A program made the translations under genes and the position numbers. The notes beneath the pieces were generated by a model that did not search any database, was not told where the DNA came from, and saw only the letters and a program-made list of their open reading frames with translations. Positions 25,104 to 34,120 of a stretch of 64,000 nucleotides of DNA are shown here, one piece after another (positions within the stretch are counted from its first letter, which is position 1; the number at the start of each line of letters is the position of its first letter). Origin of the DNA: JAIWNK01 sp964453115 (lineage in GTDB: Bacteria; Chloroflexota; Anaerolineae; Anaerolineales; Anaerolineaceae); the NCBI GenBank assembly GCA_964453115.1, contig CAYVRT010000013.1, positions 1 through 64,000 of the forward strand. Reading direction: 5' to 3'.

Positions 25104-26993
25104 ATGATGCGTTTATCGCGCTTTATCGAGTGGCTACAGACTGAGCGCGTCCTGTTTTCGGATGGCGCAATGGGGACGTTACTCAATCAACGCGGGGTGG
25201 GGTTTGAGCAATGTTTTGATGAGCTGAACCTGACCAACCCGGCGGTTGTGGGGCAGGTGCATCGAGAGTACATTGAGGCAGGGTCACACCTCATTCAAAC
25301 CAACACCTTTGGTGCCAACCGTTACAAGCTGGCGCAGCATGGTTTGGAGGGCAAACTGGCCGAAATTAACACCGCCGCGGTGGAACTGGCGCGCCGGGTG
25401 ATTTTGGCCTCGTTTAAAGAGGTCTTGATTGCCGGAGATGTGGGGCCGTTGGGGGTGCGCCTGGCCCCGTTTGGGCGGGTGCAGCCGGAGCAGGCCCGGC
25501 AGGCATTTGAGGAGCAGATTGCAGTGCTGGCCGAGGCGGGGGTGGATTTGCTGATCATTGAGACGATGACCGACCTGTATGAAATTGGTGAGGCGATTGC
25601 GGCGGCGCGGCGTGTGGCGCCGCATTTGCCGGTGGTGGCCTCCATGACCTTTACCCGTGATGACCGTACCCTGCTGGGCGATAGCCCGGCACGCGTGGCG
25701 CAATTCATCCGAGCCGCCGGTGCAGATGTGATTGGCGTCAATTGTTCGGGCGGGCCGAGCCAAATCCTGCACATTTTGCGTCAAATGCGGCAGGCAGTGC
25801 CCGAGTCGCGCTATTCTGTCATGCCAAATGCTGGCTGGCCGCAGCAGGTGAGCGGGCGAATTATGTACCCGGCAGCGCCCGAGTATTTTAGCGAGTATGC
25901 CCTGGCCTTTTGGGATGCGGGCGCCTCATTGATTGGTGGTTGTTGTGGCACGACACCGCTGCACATTCAAACCATGCGCCGCGCCCTCGAGTCCGCACCG
26001 CAGGATCGTGTGCGGCCGACCAATGGCTTTAGCACGCCAGAGCGCGAGGAGGAGCAGGCCGCACAGCCGCCCACACAATTGGCCCAAAAACTGGCGCAGG
26101 GCCGGTTTGTGATCGCGGTCGAGATGGACCCGCCGCGCGGATTTAGCACCCATAAATTGCTGGCCGGGGCCAGTTTGCTGGCTGAGGCCGGGGCGGATGT
26201 CATTGATGTGGCTGATAGTCCAATGGCGCGCATGCGCATGAGCCCCTGGGCGGTTTGCAACCTCATTCAGCGCAAGGTGGGCATTGAGACGGTGCTGCAC
26301 TTCCCAACGCGTGGGCGCAACTTGTTGCGCGTGCAGGGTGATTTGCTGGCTGCTCATGCCCTGGATGTGCGCAACGTCTTTGTTGTGATGGGAGACCCGA
26401 CCGCAATTGGCGACTATCCCGATGCGATGGATAATTATGACCTGGTGCCATCCGGGCTGATTAAGCTGATTAAACAGGGCTTTAATGCTGGACTGGATCA
26501 CGCCGGGGCGGATATTGGGCAGCCGACTTCGTTCTTTGCCGGGTGTGCGCTCAACCTCACGCCGGATGATCCCGAGGCAGAAATTAAGAACCTGCGCCGC
26601 AAATTGCGGGCCGGGGCCGATTTTGTCCTCACGCAGCCGATTTATGACGTGGCGACGGCGCAGGCTTTTCTGGCCCGGTTGGGCGAGGAACTGAGCGGGT
26701 TGAGCGTCCCGATCCTGGTTGGCGTTTTGCCGCTTTCCTCGGCGCGCCATGCGGCATTTTTGCACCATGAGGTGCCAGGGATTAACATTCCAGAAGTCTT
26801 GCGCCAACGAATGGAAAAATCGGGAGAAAATGCACCTCGCACCGGAATCGAAATTGCGCTAGAATTAATTGAGCAGGTGCGCGTTCTGCCCGAAGTGCGT
26901 GGCATTTACATCATGCCAGCCTTCAACCGCTTTGACTACGCGGCGCAAATTATCGAGACCGTTCGACAAGGTGAACATGCTGCTGACGATTGA
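25104..26993 (+). CDS. Homocysteine S-methyltransferase / methylenetetrahydrofolate reductase fusion
   Basis: Residues 1-300 are a homocysteine methyltransferase domain (FSDGAMGTLL, zinc-site VNCSGG and GGCCGTTP). Residues about 320-629 are a MetF-type reductase (FVIAVEMDPPRGF, a central ADVIDVADSP, and DFVLTQPIYD) that makes 5-methyl-THF with FAD. This is the YitJ-type bifunctional enzyme. It lies 9 bases after metH, so one operon carries two homocysteine methyltransferase domains plus the methyl donor enzyme. The GGAGG ribosome site begins at the last base of the metH stop codon. Confidence 0.93.
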   Translation: MMRLSRFIEWLQTERVLFSDGAMGTLLNQRGVGFEQCFDELNLTNPAVVGQVHREYIEAGSHLIQTNTFGANRYKLAQHGLEGKLAEINTAAVELARRVILASFKEVLIAGDVGPLGVRLAPFGRVQPEQARQAFEEQIAVLAEAGVDLLIIETMTDLYEIGEAIAAARRVAPHLPVVASMTFTRDDRTLLGDSPARVAQFIRAAGADVIGVNCSGGPSQILHILRQMRQAVPESRYSVMPNAGWPQQVSGRIMYPAAPEYFSEYALAFWDAGASLIGGCCGTTPLHIQTMRRALESAPQDRVRPTNGFSTPEREEEQAAQPPTQLAQKLAQGRFVIAVEMDPPRGFSTHKLLAGASLLAEAGADVIDVADSPMARMRMSPWAVCNLIQRKVGIETVLHFPTRGRNLLRVQGDLLAAHALDVRNVFVVMGDPTAIGDYPDAMDNYDLVPSGLIKLIKQGFNAGLDHAGADIGQPTSFFAGCALNLTPDDPEAEIKNLRRKLRAGADFVLTQPIYDVATAQAFLARLGEELSGLSVPILVGVLPLSSARHAAFLHHEVPGINIPEVLRQRMEKSGENAPRTGIEIALELIEQVRVLPEVRGIYIMPAFNRFDYAAQIIETVRQGEHAADD

Positions 26994-27762
26994 CATTGGC
27001 AATACGAATTTGACTCTGGGCCTGTATGAGGGGCCGCGCTTGGGCGCTCGTTGGCGCCTGGCAACCGACCATGACCGAATGCCGGATGAATATGGCCTGC
27101 AAATGCTAGGGCTATTGCAGCATGGCGGTTGTTCGCCACAGCAGTTGGAGGGGATTTGCCTGGCTTCGGTTGTCCCGCCGCTGACCGGGCGGATTGCGCA
27201 GGCCTGTCGGCAGTATTTGCGTTGCGAACCGCTGGTTGTGGATTCGCAAACCGAGACCGGCATTCGCATTGCCTATGATGACCCTCGCACCGTCGGCGCC
27301 GATCGGATTGTGGATGCAGTGGCGGTGCAGCATTTCTATGGCGGCCCAGCCTGTGTGGTGGATTTTGGCACGGCAACGACCTTTGACGCCTTGACGGCGG
27401 ACGGGGTCTATTTGGGCGGTGCCATTGCCCCGGGAATTGGCATTTCGGCAGATGCGCTCGTGCAGCGCACTTCCAAGCTGCCACGTGTGGACCTGCTGCC
27501 ACCACCCTCGGTCATTGGCCGCAACACCATTCATGCCATGCAGTCTGGATTGCTGTATGGCTATGTGGCGATGGTGGAGGGCATGGTGGCGCGCTTCCGC
27601 TCTTGCCCTGAGCTTGGCCCGCACATGAAAGTCATTGCAACCGGTGGCCTGGCCGAGACGGTGGCAGAGCATACCGATGTGTTAGAAATCATTGCTCCCT
27701 GGCTGACGCTGGATGGCCTGCGCCTGCTTTGGGAAAGCGCCCAAACCGCTTCCAAGGATTAG
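26977..27762 (+). CDS. coaX: Type III pantothenate kinase
   Basis: The 261-residue CoaX phosphorylates pantothenate, the first step of CoA synthesis. Motifs are the ATP-site DIGNTNLTLGLY at the N-terminus, VGADRIVDAVA, the acidic DFGTATTFD, and GAIAPGIGIS. ATG at 26977 was selected because the protein fold begins there and AAGGTG precedes it; a GTG two codons earlier is possible. It overlaps the MTHFR fusion by 17 bases, indicating translational coupling inside the SAM-riboswitch operon. Confidence 0.96.
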   Translation: MLLTIDIGNTNLTLGLYEGPRLGARWRLATDHDRMPDEYGLQMLGLLQHGGCSPQQLEGICLASVVPPLTGRIAQACRQYLRCEPLVVDSQTETGIRIAYDDPRTVGADRIVDAVAVQHFYGGPACVVDFGTATTFDALTADGVYLGGAIAPGIGISADALVQRTSKLPRVDLLPPPSVIGRNTIHAMQSGLLYGYVAMVEGMVARFRSCPELGPHMKVIATGGLAETVAEHTDVLEIIAPWLTLDGLRLLWESAQTASKD

Positions 27763-27777
27763 AGAAAGGACCCAAGC

Positions 27778-28995
27778 ATGCCTCATCCCCTGCTCGGCAA
27801 GCATATTTTGCTCGGTGTAACTGGCTCGATTGCGGCCTATAAAGCGGCTGACCTGGCCTCGAAATTGACGCAGGCGGGGGCGGTGCTGGATGTGGTGCTG
27901 ACCGAGGGGGCGCAGCATTTTGTTACGCCGTTGACGTTTCAATCGGTGACTGGGCGCAAAGCCTATACCGACCAGGATTTATGGGGCGGTGAGGGGCATG
28001 TGACGCACATTGGGTTGGGACGGGCGGCGCAGATGGTGGTGGTGGCACCGGCCTCGGCCAACACCCTGGCGCGCTTGGCAAATGGCCTGGGGGATACGCT
28101 GCTGACGGTTGCCGTGCTTGCCAGCCATTGCCCGTTGGTGCTTGCCCCGGCCATGGATGTGGGGATGTTTGAACACCCGGCAACACAGGCAAATGTGGAA
28201 CGGCTGGTGGAGCGTGGGGCGCTGTTGATTGGCCCGGCAGAGGGGCGGCTGGCTTCTGGTTTGACCGGGCGCGGGCGCATGGTGGAGCCGGGTGAGATTC
28301 TGGCAGCTTTGCGCTACCTGGCCGGGCGGGGTGGGCCGTTGGCTGGGCGGCGGGTGGTGGTGACGGCCGGTGGCACACAAGAGCCGCTCGACCCGGTGCG
28401 TGTTTTGACCAATCGTTCATCGGGCAAGCAGGGCTTTGCGCTGGCACAGGCCGCCCTGGATGCCGGGGCAGATGTGACGCTGATTGCTGCCCCAACGGCC
28501 CTGTCCTTGCCTTATGGCGTGCGGCATGTGGCGGTGCGCACGGCTGCCCAAATGGCTGAGGCGGTGCTGGCGGAGGTGGCGCAGGCCGATGCGCTGCTGA
28601 TGGCGGCGGCTGTGGCCGATTTTCGACCGGCGCAGGTTGCGACGCAGAAAATCAAGAAGGAGGGTGGTTTGCCAACCCTGGTGCTCGAGCCGACGAGTGA
28701 TATTCTGGCGGCGGTGGGGCAGCAGCGCCTGCAAACTGGTTGGCCGCACTGCCTGGTGGGCTTTGCTGCCGAGAGCCGCGCGGTCTTGGAGAACGCACAG
28801 GCCAAATTGCAGGCCAAACACCTCGACCTGATTGTGGCGAACGATATTTTGGCGACCGATGCTGGTTTTGAGGTGGATGCCAACCGCGTGGTGTTGCTGT
28901 TTGCCGATGGCAGCCGCCGCGAATTGCCGCTCATGAGCAAGGCTGAAGTGGCTGAGCAGGTGCTTGGGGAGGTAATCCGCCGATGCGCATCTTAG
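27778..28995 (+). CDS. coaBC: Phosphopantothenoylcysteine decarboxylase / phosphopantothenate-cysteine ligase
   Basis: The 405-residue bifunctional enzyme makes 4'-phosphopantetheine from phosphopantothenate and cysteine. The flavin decarboxylase half (1-185) has GVTGSIAAYKA, the active-site His in GHVTHIGLG, APASANTLARLANG and the PAMD segment. The ligase half (190-405) has TAGGTQEPLDPVR.LTNRSSGKQG. Two catalytic residues differ from the E. coli/HAL3 type: the PxMN Asn is D127, and the ACGD-type Cys is S160 (GRLASGLTG). The gene lies 15 bases after coaX and overlaps the phosphoesterase by 13 bases. Confidence 0.93.
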   Translation: MPHPLLGKHILLGVTGSIAAYKAADLASKLTQAGAVLDVVLTEGAQHFVTPLTFQSVTGRKAYTDQDLWGGEGHVTHIGLGRAAQMVVVAPASANTLARLANGLGDTLLTVAVLASHCPLVLAPAMDVGMFEHPATQANVERLVERGALLIGPAEGRLASGLTGRGRMVEPGEILAALRYLAGRGGPLAGRRVVVTAGGTQEPLDPVRVLTNRSSGKQGFALAQAALDAGADVTLIAAPTALSLPYGVRHVAVRTAAQMAEAVLAEVAQADALLMAAAVADFRPAQVATQKIKKEGGLPTLVLEPTSDILAAVGQQRLQTGWPHCLVGFAAESRAVLENAQAKLQAKHLDLIVANDILATDAGFEVDANRVVLLFADGSRRELPLMSKAEVAEQVLGEVIRRCAS

Positions 28996-29708
28996 TTCTT
29001 TCCGATATTCATGGCAATTTCCCGGCTTTGCAGCGCGTGCTGGAAGATGCCGGTTCAGTGGACGCGGTTTGGTGCCTGGGTGACCTGGTGGGCTATGGCG
29101 CACAGCCGAATGAGTGCATCGCACAGGTGGCGGCGCTGCCCAATTTGCACTGTGTCCGGGGTAATCACGATGCGGCGGTGTTGGGGAATTTTGACCTGGA
29201 AGCCTTTAACCGCGAAGCGCGCGATTCCATTCGTTGGACGATGGAGGCGCTCAACTCTGCTGGGCGGCATTTTTTGGAAAGCCTGCCTGAACTGGTGGAG
29301 CTTGATCTGGTAACGCTGGTGCATGGCAGTCCGCGCTCCCCAGAATGGGAATATGTTCTCGATCTCTACACTGCACAGCAGAACTTGAAGTGCATCAAAA
29401 CGCCCTTGTGTTTTATTGGGCATACCCATCAGCCGGTGGCCTTTTTCTTTGGCGAGCAGGGCCGGGCGCAGTGGTTGGTGCCGCAGCCGGATAGCGAGCA
29501 GCGCTTCCCGACTCCGGCGCTGGTGAACCCTGGCTCGGTTGGGCAGCCGCGCGATCATGACCCGCGCGCCGCCTATGCCTTGTTTGATAGCGAGACGCTC
29601 ATCTGGCGCAGTTGCCGGGTGGCTTATGATGTGCAGGCCGCGCAGCAGGGCATTCTGGCTGCCGGGCTGCCGCAGCGCCATGCCTTGCGGTTGGAAGGCG
29701 GTTGGTAG
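28983..29708 (+). CDS. Calcineurin-like metallophosphoesterase (YfcE/MJ0936-like)
   Basis: This 241-residue dimetal phosphoesterase has all family motifs: LSDIHGNFPAL (D-x-H), LGDLVGYG (GD), RGNHD (GNHD), HGSPRSP and GHTHQP. Relatives cleave phosphodiesters or nucleotides, and the exact substrate cannot be named. The start at 28983 overlaps the coaBC end by 13 bases, with GGGGAGG inside coaBC as the ribosome site. It is the last gene of the metH-coaX-coaBC operon; nothing ties it directly to CoA synthesis. Confidence 0.9.
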   Translation: MRILVLSDIHGNFPALQRVLEDAGSVDAVWCLGDLVGYGAQPNECIAQVAALPNLHCVRGNHDAAVLGNFDLEAFNREARDSIRWTMEALNSAGRHFLESLPELVELDLVTLVHGSPRSPEWEYVLDLYTAQQNLKCIKTPLCFIGHTHQPVAFFFGEQGRAQWLVPQPDSEQRFPTPALVNPGSVGQPRDHDPRAAYALFDSETLIWRSCRVAYDVQAAQQGILAAGLPQRHALRLEGGW

Positions 29709-29762
29709 CTCGTTTATCAGCCTTTTGTCAATCAAATATCAACACTTTTTGCGCATTTTCTC

Positions 29763-29768
29763 TATAAT
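29763..29768 (+). promoter_or_regulatory. -10 box of the DUF4349 lipoprotein gene
   Basis: A perfect TATAAT sits in the 126-base gap 29709-29834. No matching -35 was found at 16-18 bases. The ribosome site GAGGAG follows just before the ATG. Confidence 0.5.
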
Positions 29769-29834
29769 GAAAGTGAAACTTTCGCACACCTAAAAACGTC
29801 TGGTGTGTAAGAATTTGAATGAGGAGAAGATGCG

Positions 29835-30818
29835 ATGAAGATGAAATGGTTTGCAATGCTTGTTTTGCTGGCGATGTTGCTGAGCAGTTGCTCCGCACCG
29901 CAATTGCCGAGGGCGGATAGCTATAGCGTAGATCGGGCCTATGAGAATGCGCAGTATGAGGGTGAAAAGGCATTTTCGCCTGAGCAACCGGCTGGTGCAG
30001 CTCCATCATTGACGCTTGATGAGGCCGCCCCGCGCGATGGTGCCGCTCAGCAGCCAATTGAGCGCCTGATCATCCAAAATGCCGATTTGACGGTGGTCGT
30101 CAAAGACCCGGTGGATAGCCTGAGCCAATTGACCAGCTATGCATTGGAATCGGGCGGGTTTGTGGTTGCCTCAAACGTCTATAAGACGCAGACCGATACG
30201 GGCCTGCAAGTGCCAGAAGCAACCATCACCATCCGTGTGCCGGCGGAAAAGTTGCAAAATGCTTTGCAATTCATTCATGAACTGACTGAAGACCCGGCCA
30301 AAGATGTGTTGAGTGAGAATATTTCCGGGCAGGATGTGACCAAGGAATATACCGACCTGGGGTCACGGTTGCGCAACCTGGAAGATGCCGCTGAGCAGCT
30401 GCGCGCCATCATGGATGGCTCGAACGATACCGAGGCCGTTTTGCAGGTCTACCGCGAACTGAGCAGCGTCACCGAGCAAATTGAAATCATCAAGGGACAG
30501 ATGCAGTATTACGAAGAGGCTGCGGCAATGTCGGCGATCAGCGTGCGCCTGCGAGCGCAGGAGACGGTGCAGCCGGTGGTGGTGGCGGGCTGGGAGCCGC
30601 AAGGTGTGGCGCGCGATGCCCTGCGCTGGCTGATCCGCTTCTGGCAGGGGTTTGTCAACTTCCTGATCGTGGTGGTGCTGGCTGTGCTGCCGGCCCTGCT
30701 CACCATTCTGCTGCCTTTCTACTTGCTGTTCCTGTTCATCCGTTGGCTGGTGCGGCGCGGCAAGAAGAACCGCAAAGCGGCAAGCGCTGGGACGCCGCCC
30801 GTCGCTCCGACTGCCTGA
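29835..30818 (+). CDS. DUF4349 lipoprotein
   Basis: The 327-residue protein has a lipobox (LLSSC, Cys18), then the DUF4349 region (IQNADLTVVVKDP, then ATITIRVPAEKLQNAL, then VTKEYTDLGSRLRNLE). A coiled-coil-like segment (about 170-225) precedes a hydrophobic segment (about 265-295) with a basic cytoplasmic tail (RRGKKNRK). The layout is a lipid-anchored external domain with a C-terminal membrane helix. Relatives are common in Firmicutes, Actinobacteria and Chloroflexota, and the function is unknown. It has its own promoter and terminator, so it is a single-gene unit. Confidence 0.87.
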   Translation: MKMKWFAMLVLLAMLLSSCSAPQLPRADSYSVDRAYENAQYEGEKAFSPEQPAGAAPSLTLDEAAPRDGAAQQPIERLIIQNADLTVVVKDPVDSLSQLTSYALESGGFVVASNVYKTQTDTGLQVPEATITIRVPAEKLQNALQFIHELTEDPAKDVLSENISGQDVTKEYTDLGSRLRNLEDAAEQLRAIMDGSNDTEAVLQVYRELSSVTEQIEIIKGQMQYYEEAAAMSAISVRLRAQETVQPVVVAGWEPQGVARDALRWLIRFWQGFVNFLIVVVLAVLPALLTILLPFYLLFLFIRWLVRRGKKNRKAASAGTPPVAPTA

Positions 30819-30842
30819 AACACAAGCATCCCACTCGTTTTC

Positions 30843-30873
30843 AGCCCCTGGAGGCCTTGCTCCGGGGGCTTTT
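30843..30873 (+). terminator. Terminator after the DUF4349 gene
   Basis: An 11-bp stem with one G-T pair (AGCCCCTGGAG / CTCCGGGGGCT) and a 6-base loop is followed by TTT. It is 24 bases after the stop. Confidence 0.75.
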
Positions 30874-30924
30874 GATTGGCCGAAATTGACCCTTGCGGCA
30901 GCCATTGGCTTTAAAAATTCGATG

Positions 30925-30930
30925 TACAAT
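30925..30930 (+). promoter_or_regulatory. -10 box of the methyltransferase gene
   Basis: TACAAT lies 35 bases before the GTG at 30966. The nearest -35-like TTGGCT is only 14 bases away. A TGGGAG ribosome site follows. Confidence 0.4.
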
Positions 30931-30965
30931 TAACCTGTAATTATCTTTCTTGTGGGAGTACATCC

Positions 30966-31766
30966 GTGTCGGAGCATCGCAGATTGTATCAACGAGCCCT
31001 GTATTATGATATCGCCCTGGGGCGGGCAGTAGAACGCGAAGCTGATTTCATCCTGTCGGTTTACCAGATGATTTGTGGGAGCAGGTTATCCTCGGTGCTG
31101 GATATGGCCTGTGGGCCGGGCTACCATGCCTGTGCGTTGGCCGGGCGCGGGGTGCGCACCTGGGGGCTAGATTTGCAGCCAGAGATGTTGCAGCTGGCGG
31201 GCGAGCGCGCCGCTGCTGCCGGGGTGGATGTGACCCTGCTGGAATGCGATATGCGGGCCTTCACGCTGCCGCAACCGGTGCAGATGACGGTTTGTATGTT
31301 TGATGGGCTGGATGCGCTGTGCAGCGATGAGGACCTGGCTCGCCATTTTGCGACGGTGCGCGAGACCCTTTTGCCGGGCGGATTGTATCTGGTGGATTTG
31401 TGTCATCCGCGCGATACCAATTTGCAATATTACATGGACTTTCGTTATGAGGGTGAGCGGGATGGGGTCTGGGTGGAGGTCTTTTGGCGTCCGCGCTATG
31501 AGCGTTTCATCTGGATGCAAGACCTGGCCTTCACTGAGCTGGAAATTCATGTTTGTGACCATGGTGAGCAGTTTTCATTTCATGATACGTCGTATGAGCG
31601 TCTGTTCACCCCCGGCAGTTTGCGCCTGCTGGCGCAATTGGGTGGGCTGAAGGATGTGGCGTGGTTTGGCGATTATGACCTGGCGCAACCATTGGATGGC
31701 ACGCCGAACTCACTCCGCATGATTGGCGTTTTTCAACGGCCATTGGATGCAGCAACAGGAGGGTAA
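30966..31766 (+). CDS. Class I SAM-dependent methyltransferase
   Basis: The 266-residue enzyme has the Rossmann SAM-binding motifs: VLDMACGPGYHACALAGRG (motif I, about residue 41-59), GLDLQPEML (motif II) and LECDMRAFTLP (motif III). The C-terminal half resembles small-molecule O/N-methyltransferases. It starts with GTG at 30966 behind TGGGAG. Its stop lies 1 base before the GTG of the CrtI-like desaturase, whose ribosome site is inside this gene, so the two are tightly coupled. A lipid or carotenoid-like substrate is possible but is inference only. Confidence 0.85.
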   Translation: MSEHRRLYQRALYYDIALGRAVEREADFILSVYQMICGSRLSSVLDMACGPGYHACALAGRGVRTWGLDLQPEMLQLAGERAAAAGVDVTLLECDMRAFTLPQPVQMTVCMFDGLDALCSDEDLARHFATVRETLLPGGLYLVDLCHPRDTNLQYYMDFRYEGERDGVWVEVFWRPRYERFIWMQDLAFTELEIHVCDHGEQFSFHDTSYERLFTPGSLRLLAQLGGLKDVAWFGDYDLAQPLDGTPNSLRMIGVFQRPLDAATGG

Positions 31767-31767
31767 C

Positions 31768-33252
31768 GTGAAATCGGCGATTGTGATTGGTGCTGGAATG
31801 GGCGGGCTGGCGGTGGCGCTGCGCCTGCGGCGTCTGGGCCTGGCGGTGACGGTGCTGGAAAAACGTCCTCGTCCGGGGGGGCGCAGCTATGTGATTGAGG
31901 AGAATGGCTTCCGGGTGGATACGGGGCCGACGATTTTGGTGATGAAAGATCAGTTCGAAGAGTTGTATCACGACCTGGGGCGCGATTTGCATCAGCGCCT
32001 GCGCCTGACGCAGCTGGACCCGAATTATCGCCTGTATTATCACGATGGTAGCACGCTCGACCTTTACCCCAACATGGCGCGTCTGGCACAGGCGGTTGAG
32101 GAGTTTGAGCCGGGTGCCGGTGAGAAGGTGTTCGACTTCCTCGGCAACAATGCGCGCAAGTACGCCCTGGGCATGCCATTTGTGGCGCGCAACTTTGACC
32201 ATTTGACCGACCTTGCCAACCCTGTGGCTGGCTATCGCCTGTTTGCAACCGCCGCACATGAAAACCTCTACCGGCAGGTGGCGCGTTATTTTAAGTCCGA
32301 TGCGCTACGTAAGGCCTTTTCCTTCCATTCGATGTTCTTGGGGCTGTCACCATTCGAGTCGCCAGCTATCTACGCTCTCATTACCTATGCTGACCTGGCG
32401 CGCGGCATGTATTTTCCGCAGGGGGGCATTTACCGCATCATTGAAGACCTGGTGACAATGGCACAGGAAGATGGGGTGGTGCTGCGCACTTCATCTGCGG
32501 TGGCGCAGGTGCTGGTGGAAGGTGGGCGGACGGTGGGGGTGCGGCTTGAATCGGGTGAGGAGCTGCGTGCCGATGCGGTCATCTCAAATGCCGATTTGCC
32601 TTACACGTATCGTAAATTGCTGCCGGCAGCAGTTCGGCGAGATTATCCCGACCGCCGCCTGGAGCGGATGAAATATGCCTGCTCTGGTTTTTTGCTCTAC
32701 CTGGGCCTCGACCGCACCTATCCGCAACTGACTCATCAGGCGCTCTACTTCTCGCAGGATTATCGCGCCAACCTGGATGCCATCTTCGTCACTGGCAGCC
32801 TGCCTGAAGACCCGTCTTTTCACCTCAATTGCCCCACGCGCAGCGACCCGAGCCTGGCTCCACCAGGGCATGAACTGCTTTACATTCTGGCGCCCATGCC
32901 CTCGCTGGAACGGGGCGGGGTGAATTGGTTGATGGCTGCTGAAGGGGTGCGCGAGCAATTGATCCATCGGCTGGAGCAATTGGTTGACCCGAACATTCGG
33001 CAGCACATCGTTTGGGAGCGGCGTTACACGCCTCCGGACTTTGAGCGTGACCTGAACGCTGTTTATGGCACGGCGTTTGGCTCCCTGGCGCACAACTTTT
33101 TCCAGTCGGCTTATTTCCGCCCGCACAATGTGGCGCGTGACCTGCCAGGGCTGTATTTTGTCGGGCAGGGTACCTATCCTGGCATTGGAATGCCAATGGT
33201 GATGATTTCGGCCCGCCTGACGGCGGAGCGGGTGTTGGCGGAACTTCGCTAG
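31768..33252 (+). CDS. Phytoene desaturase family (CrtI-like) FAD oxidoreductase
   Basis: The 494-residue flavoprotein has the N-terminal dinucleotide fold VIGAGMGGLAVALRLRR, then VLEKRPRPGGRSY and the CrtI-type GFRVDTGPTILVM. The C-terminus has the FAD motif GLYFVGQGTYPGIGMPMVMISARL. This is the carotenoid desaturase/isomerase family, acting on polyprenoids at the membrane. No crtB or other carotenoid gene is in view, so the substrate is open. GTG at 31768 is chosen for AGGAGGG upstream; the longer frame from 31723 would overlap the methyltransferase. Its stop shares CTAG with the converging CPBP gene. Confidence 0.86.
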   Translation: MKSAIVIGAGMGGLAVALRLRRLGLAVTVLEKRPRPGGRSYVIEENGFRVDTGPTILVMKDQFEELYHDLGRDLHQRLRLTQLDPNYRLYYHDGSTLDLYPNMARLAQAVEEFEPGAGEKVFDFLGNNARKYALGMPFVARNFDHLTDLANPVAGYRLFATAAHENLYRQVARYFKSDALRKAFSFHSMFLGLSPFESPAIYALITYADLARGMYFPQGGIYRIIEDLVTMAQEDGVVLRTSSAVAQVLVEGGRTVGVRLESGEELRADAVISNADLPYTYRKLLPAAVRRDYPDRRLERMKYACSGFLLYLGLDRTYPQLTHQALYFSQDYRANLDAIFVTGSLPEDPSFHLNCPTRSDPSLAPPGHELLYILAPMPSLERGGVNWLMAAEGVREQLIHRLEQLVDPNIRQHIVWERRYTPPDFERDLNAVYGTAFGSLAHNFFQSAYFRPHNVARDLPGLYFVGQGTYPGIGMPMVMISARLTAERVLAELR

Positions 33253-34097
33253 CTGAAGCCGAAAATCAGCACGGCAACGACCTTCATCACCACATCGGTC
33301 AGGAAGTGTGCCAGCATGGCGCTTTCCAGGCCATATTTCCAATACAGCCAGCCAAAGGCCAAGCCGAGCAGCCCGTTCATTGCCAGGATGGAGGTGATGG
33401 TGGCTGCGGTGAGCGGCATGCCGATCAGGGTGGCGTTGGGCAGGTGCAGCGCGCCGAAGAGTAGTGCGCTGAGCAGGTTGGCTATCCATAGCAGGGGGGT
33501 GCCCGGCATGCCAGCCGGGCGGCGGAGCAGTTTTTGCCCCAGCCAGGCGATTCCGCTGAGCAGGAAGAGGCGTAGCAACAATTCTTCGTTGAAGCCGGCG
33601 CCGAACGAGGCCAGCAGCCCTTGCCAGGGGGTGAAGGTCGGCGGAGCTTCGGCAAAGGGGGTGTTGGCCAGGTCGGGTTCCATCCAGGGGCTAAAGATCC
33701 ATTCACTGAGACCCATCAGCACAATTCCACCCGCTACCCCAATCAACGCCCCGATCAACAAGGCCTTCCGCACGTTGATGCGGATCGGGCGGCGGTAGAG
33801 CAAAGCTGAGAAGATTGGCGCCCCCATCCCCAGCGATTGTGCCGCCAGGATGCCAATGCCGGTCAGCGGCCAATATAGCACAGCTTGAAGCAGGCTTGAA
33901 ACAATCATCAGGGCATAGAAGAAAAGCCGCATTGCTTCGGGGGAACTGCTATCGGGCAACATGCCGGTATTGGCTGAAAGTGCCAGCGAATAGGGCAGAA
34001 TTGCCAGACTGGCTGGAATGCTGACCAGGCAGAAGAAAATGAACAGCCGCCAGGGGAAGGGTTGAGGGAGCGGGGTGGATTCGGTGGGCGTTTGCAA
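33249..34097 (-). CDS. CPBP family intramembrane glutamic endopeptidase
   Basis: The 282-residue protein has about seven membrane spans. The Abi/CaaX protease motifs are GFNEELLLRLFLLSG (EExxxR), LFGALHLPN (FxxxH) and the last-helix His in AMLAHFLTD. Family members cleave or process membrane proteins and prenylated peptides; the target here is unknown. It begins with TTG at 34097 (weak ribosome site). It converges with the CrtI-like gene, sharing four bases. Confidence 0.88.
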   Translation of the reverse strand: MQTPTESTPLPQPFPWRLFIFFCLVSIPASLAILPYSLALSANTGMLPDSSSPEAMRLFFYALMIVSSLLQAVLYWPLTGIGILAAQSLGMGAPIFSALLYRRPIRINVRKALLIGALIGVAGGIVLMGLSEWIFSPWMEPDLANTPFAEAPPTFTPWQGLLASFGAGFNEELLLRLFLLSGIAWLGQKLLRRPAGMPGTPLLWIANLLSALLFGALHLPNATLIGMPLTAATITSILAMNGLLGLAFGWLYWKYGLESAMLAHFLTDVVMKVVAVLIFGFS

Positions 34098-34120
34098 GGT
34101 GTTTTCTCTTTCAAAAAAAA

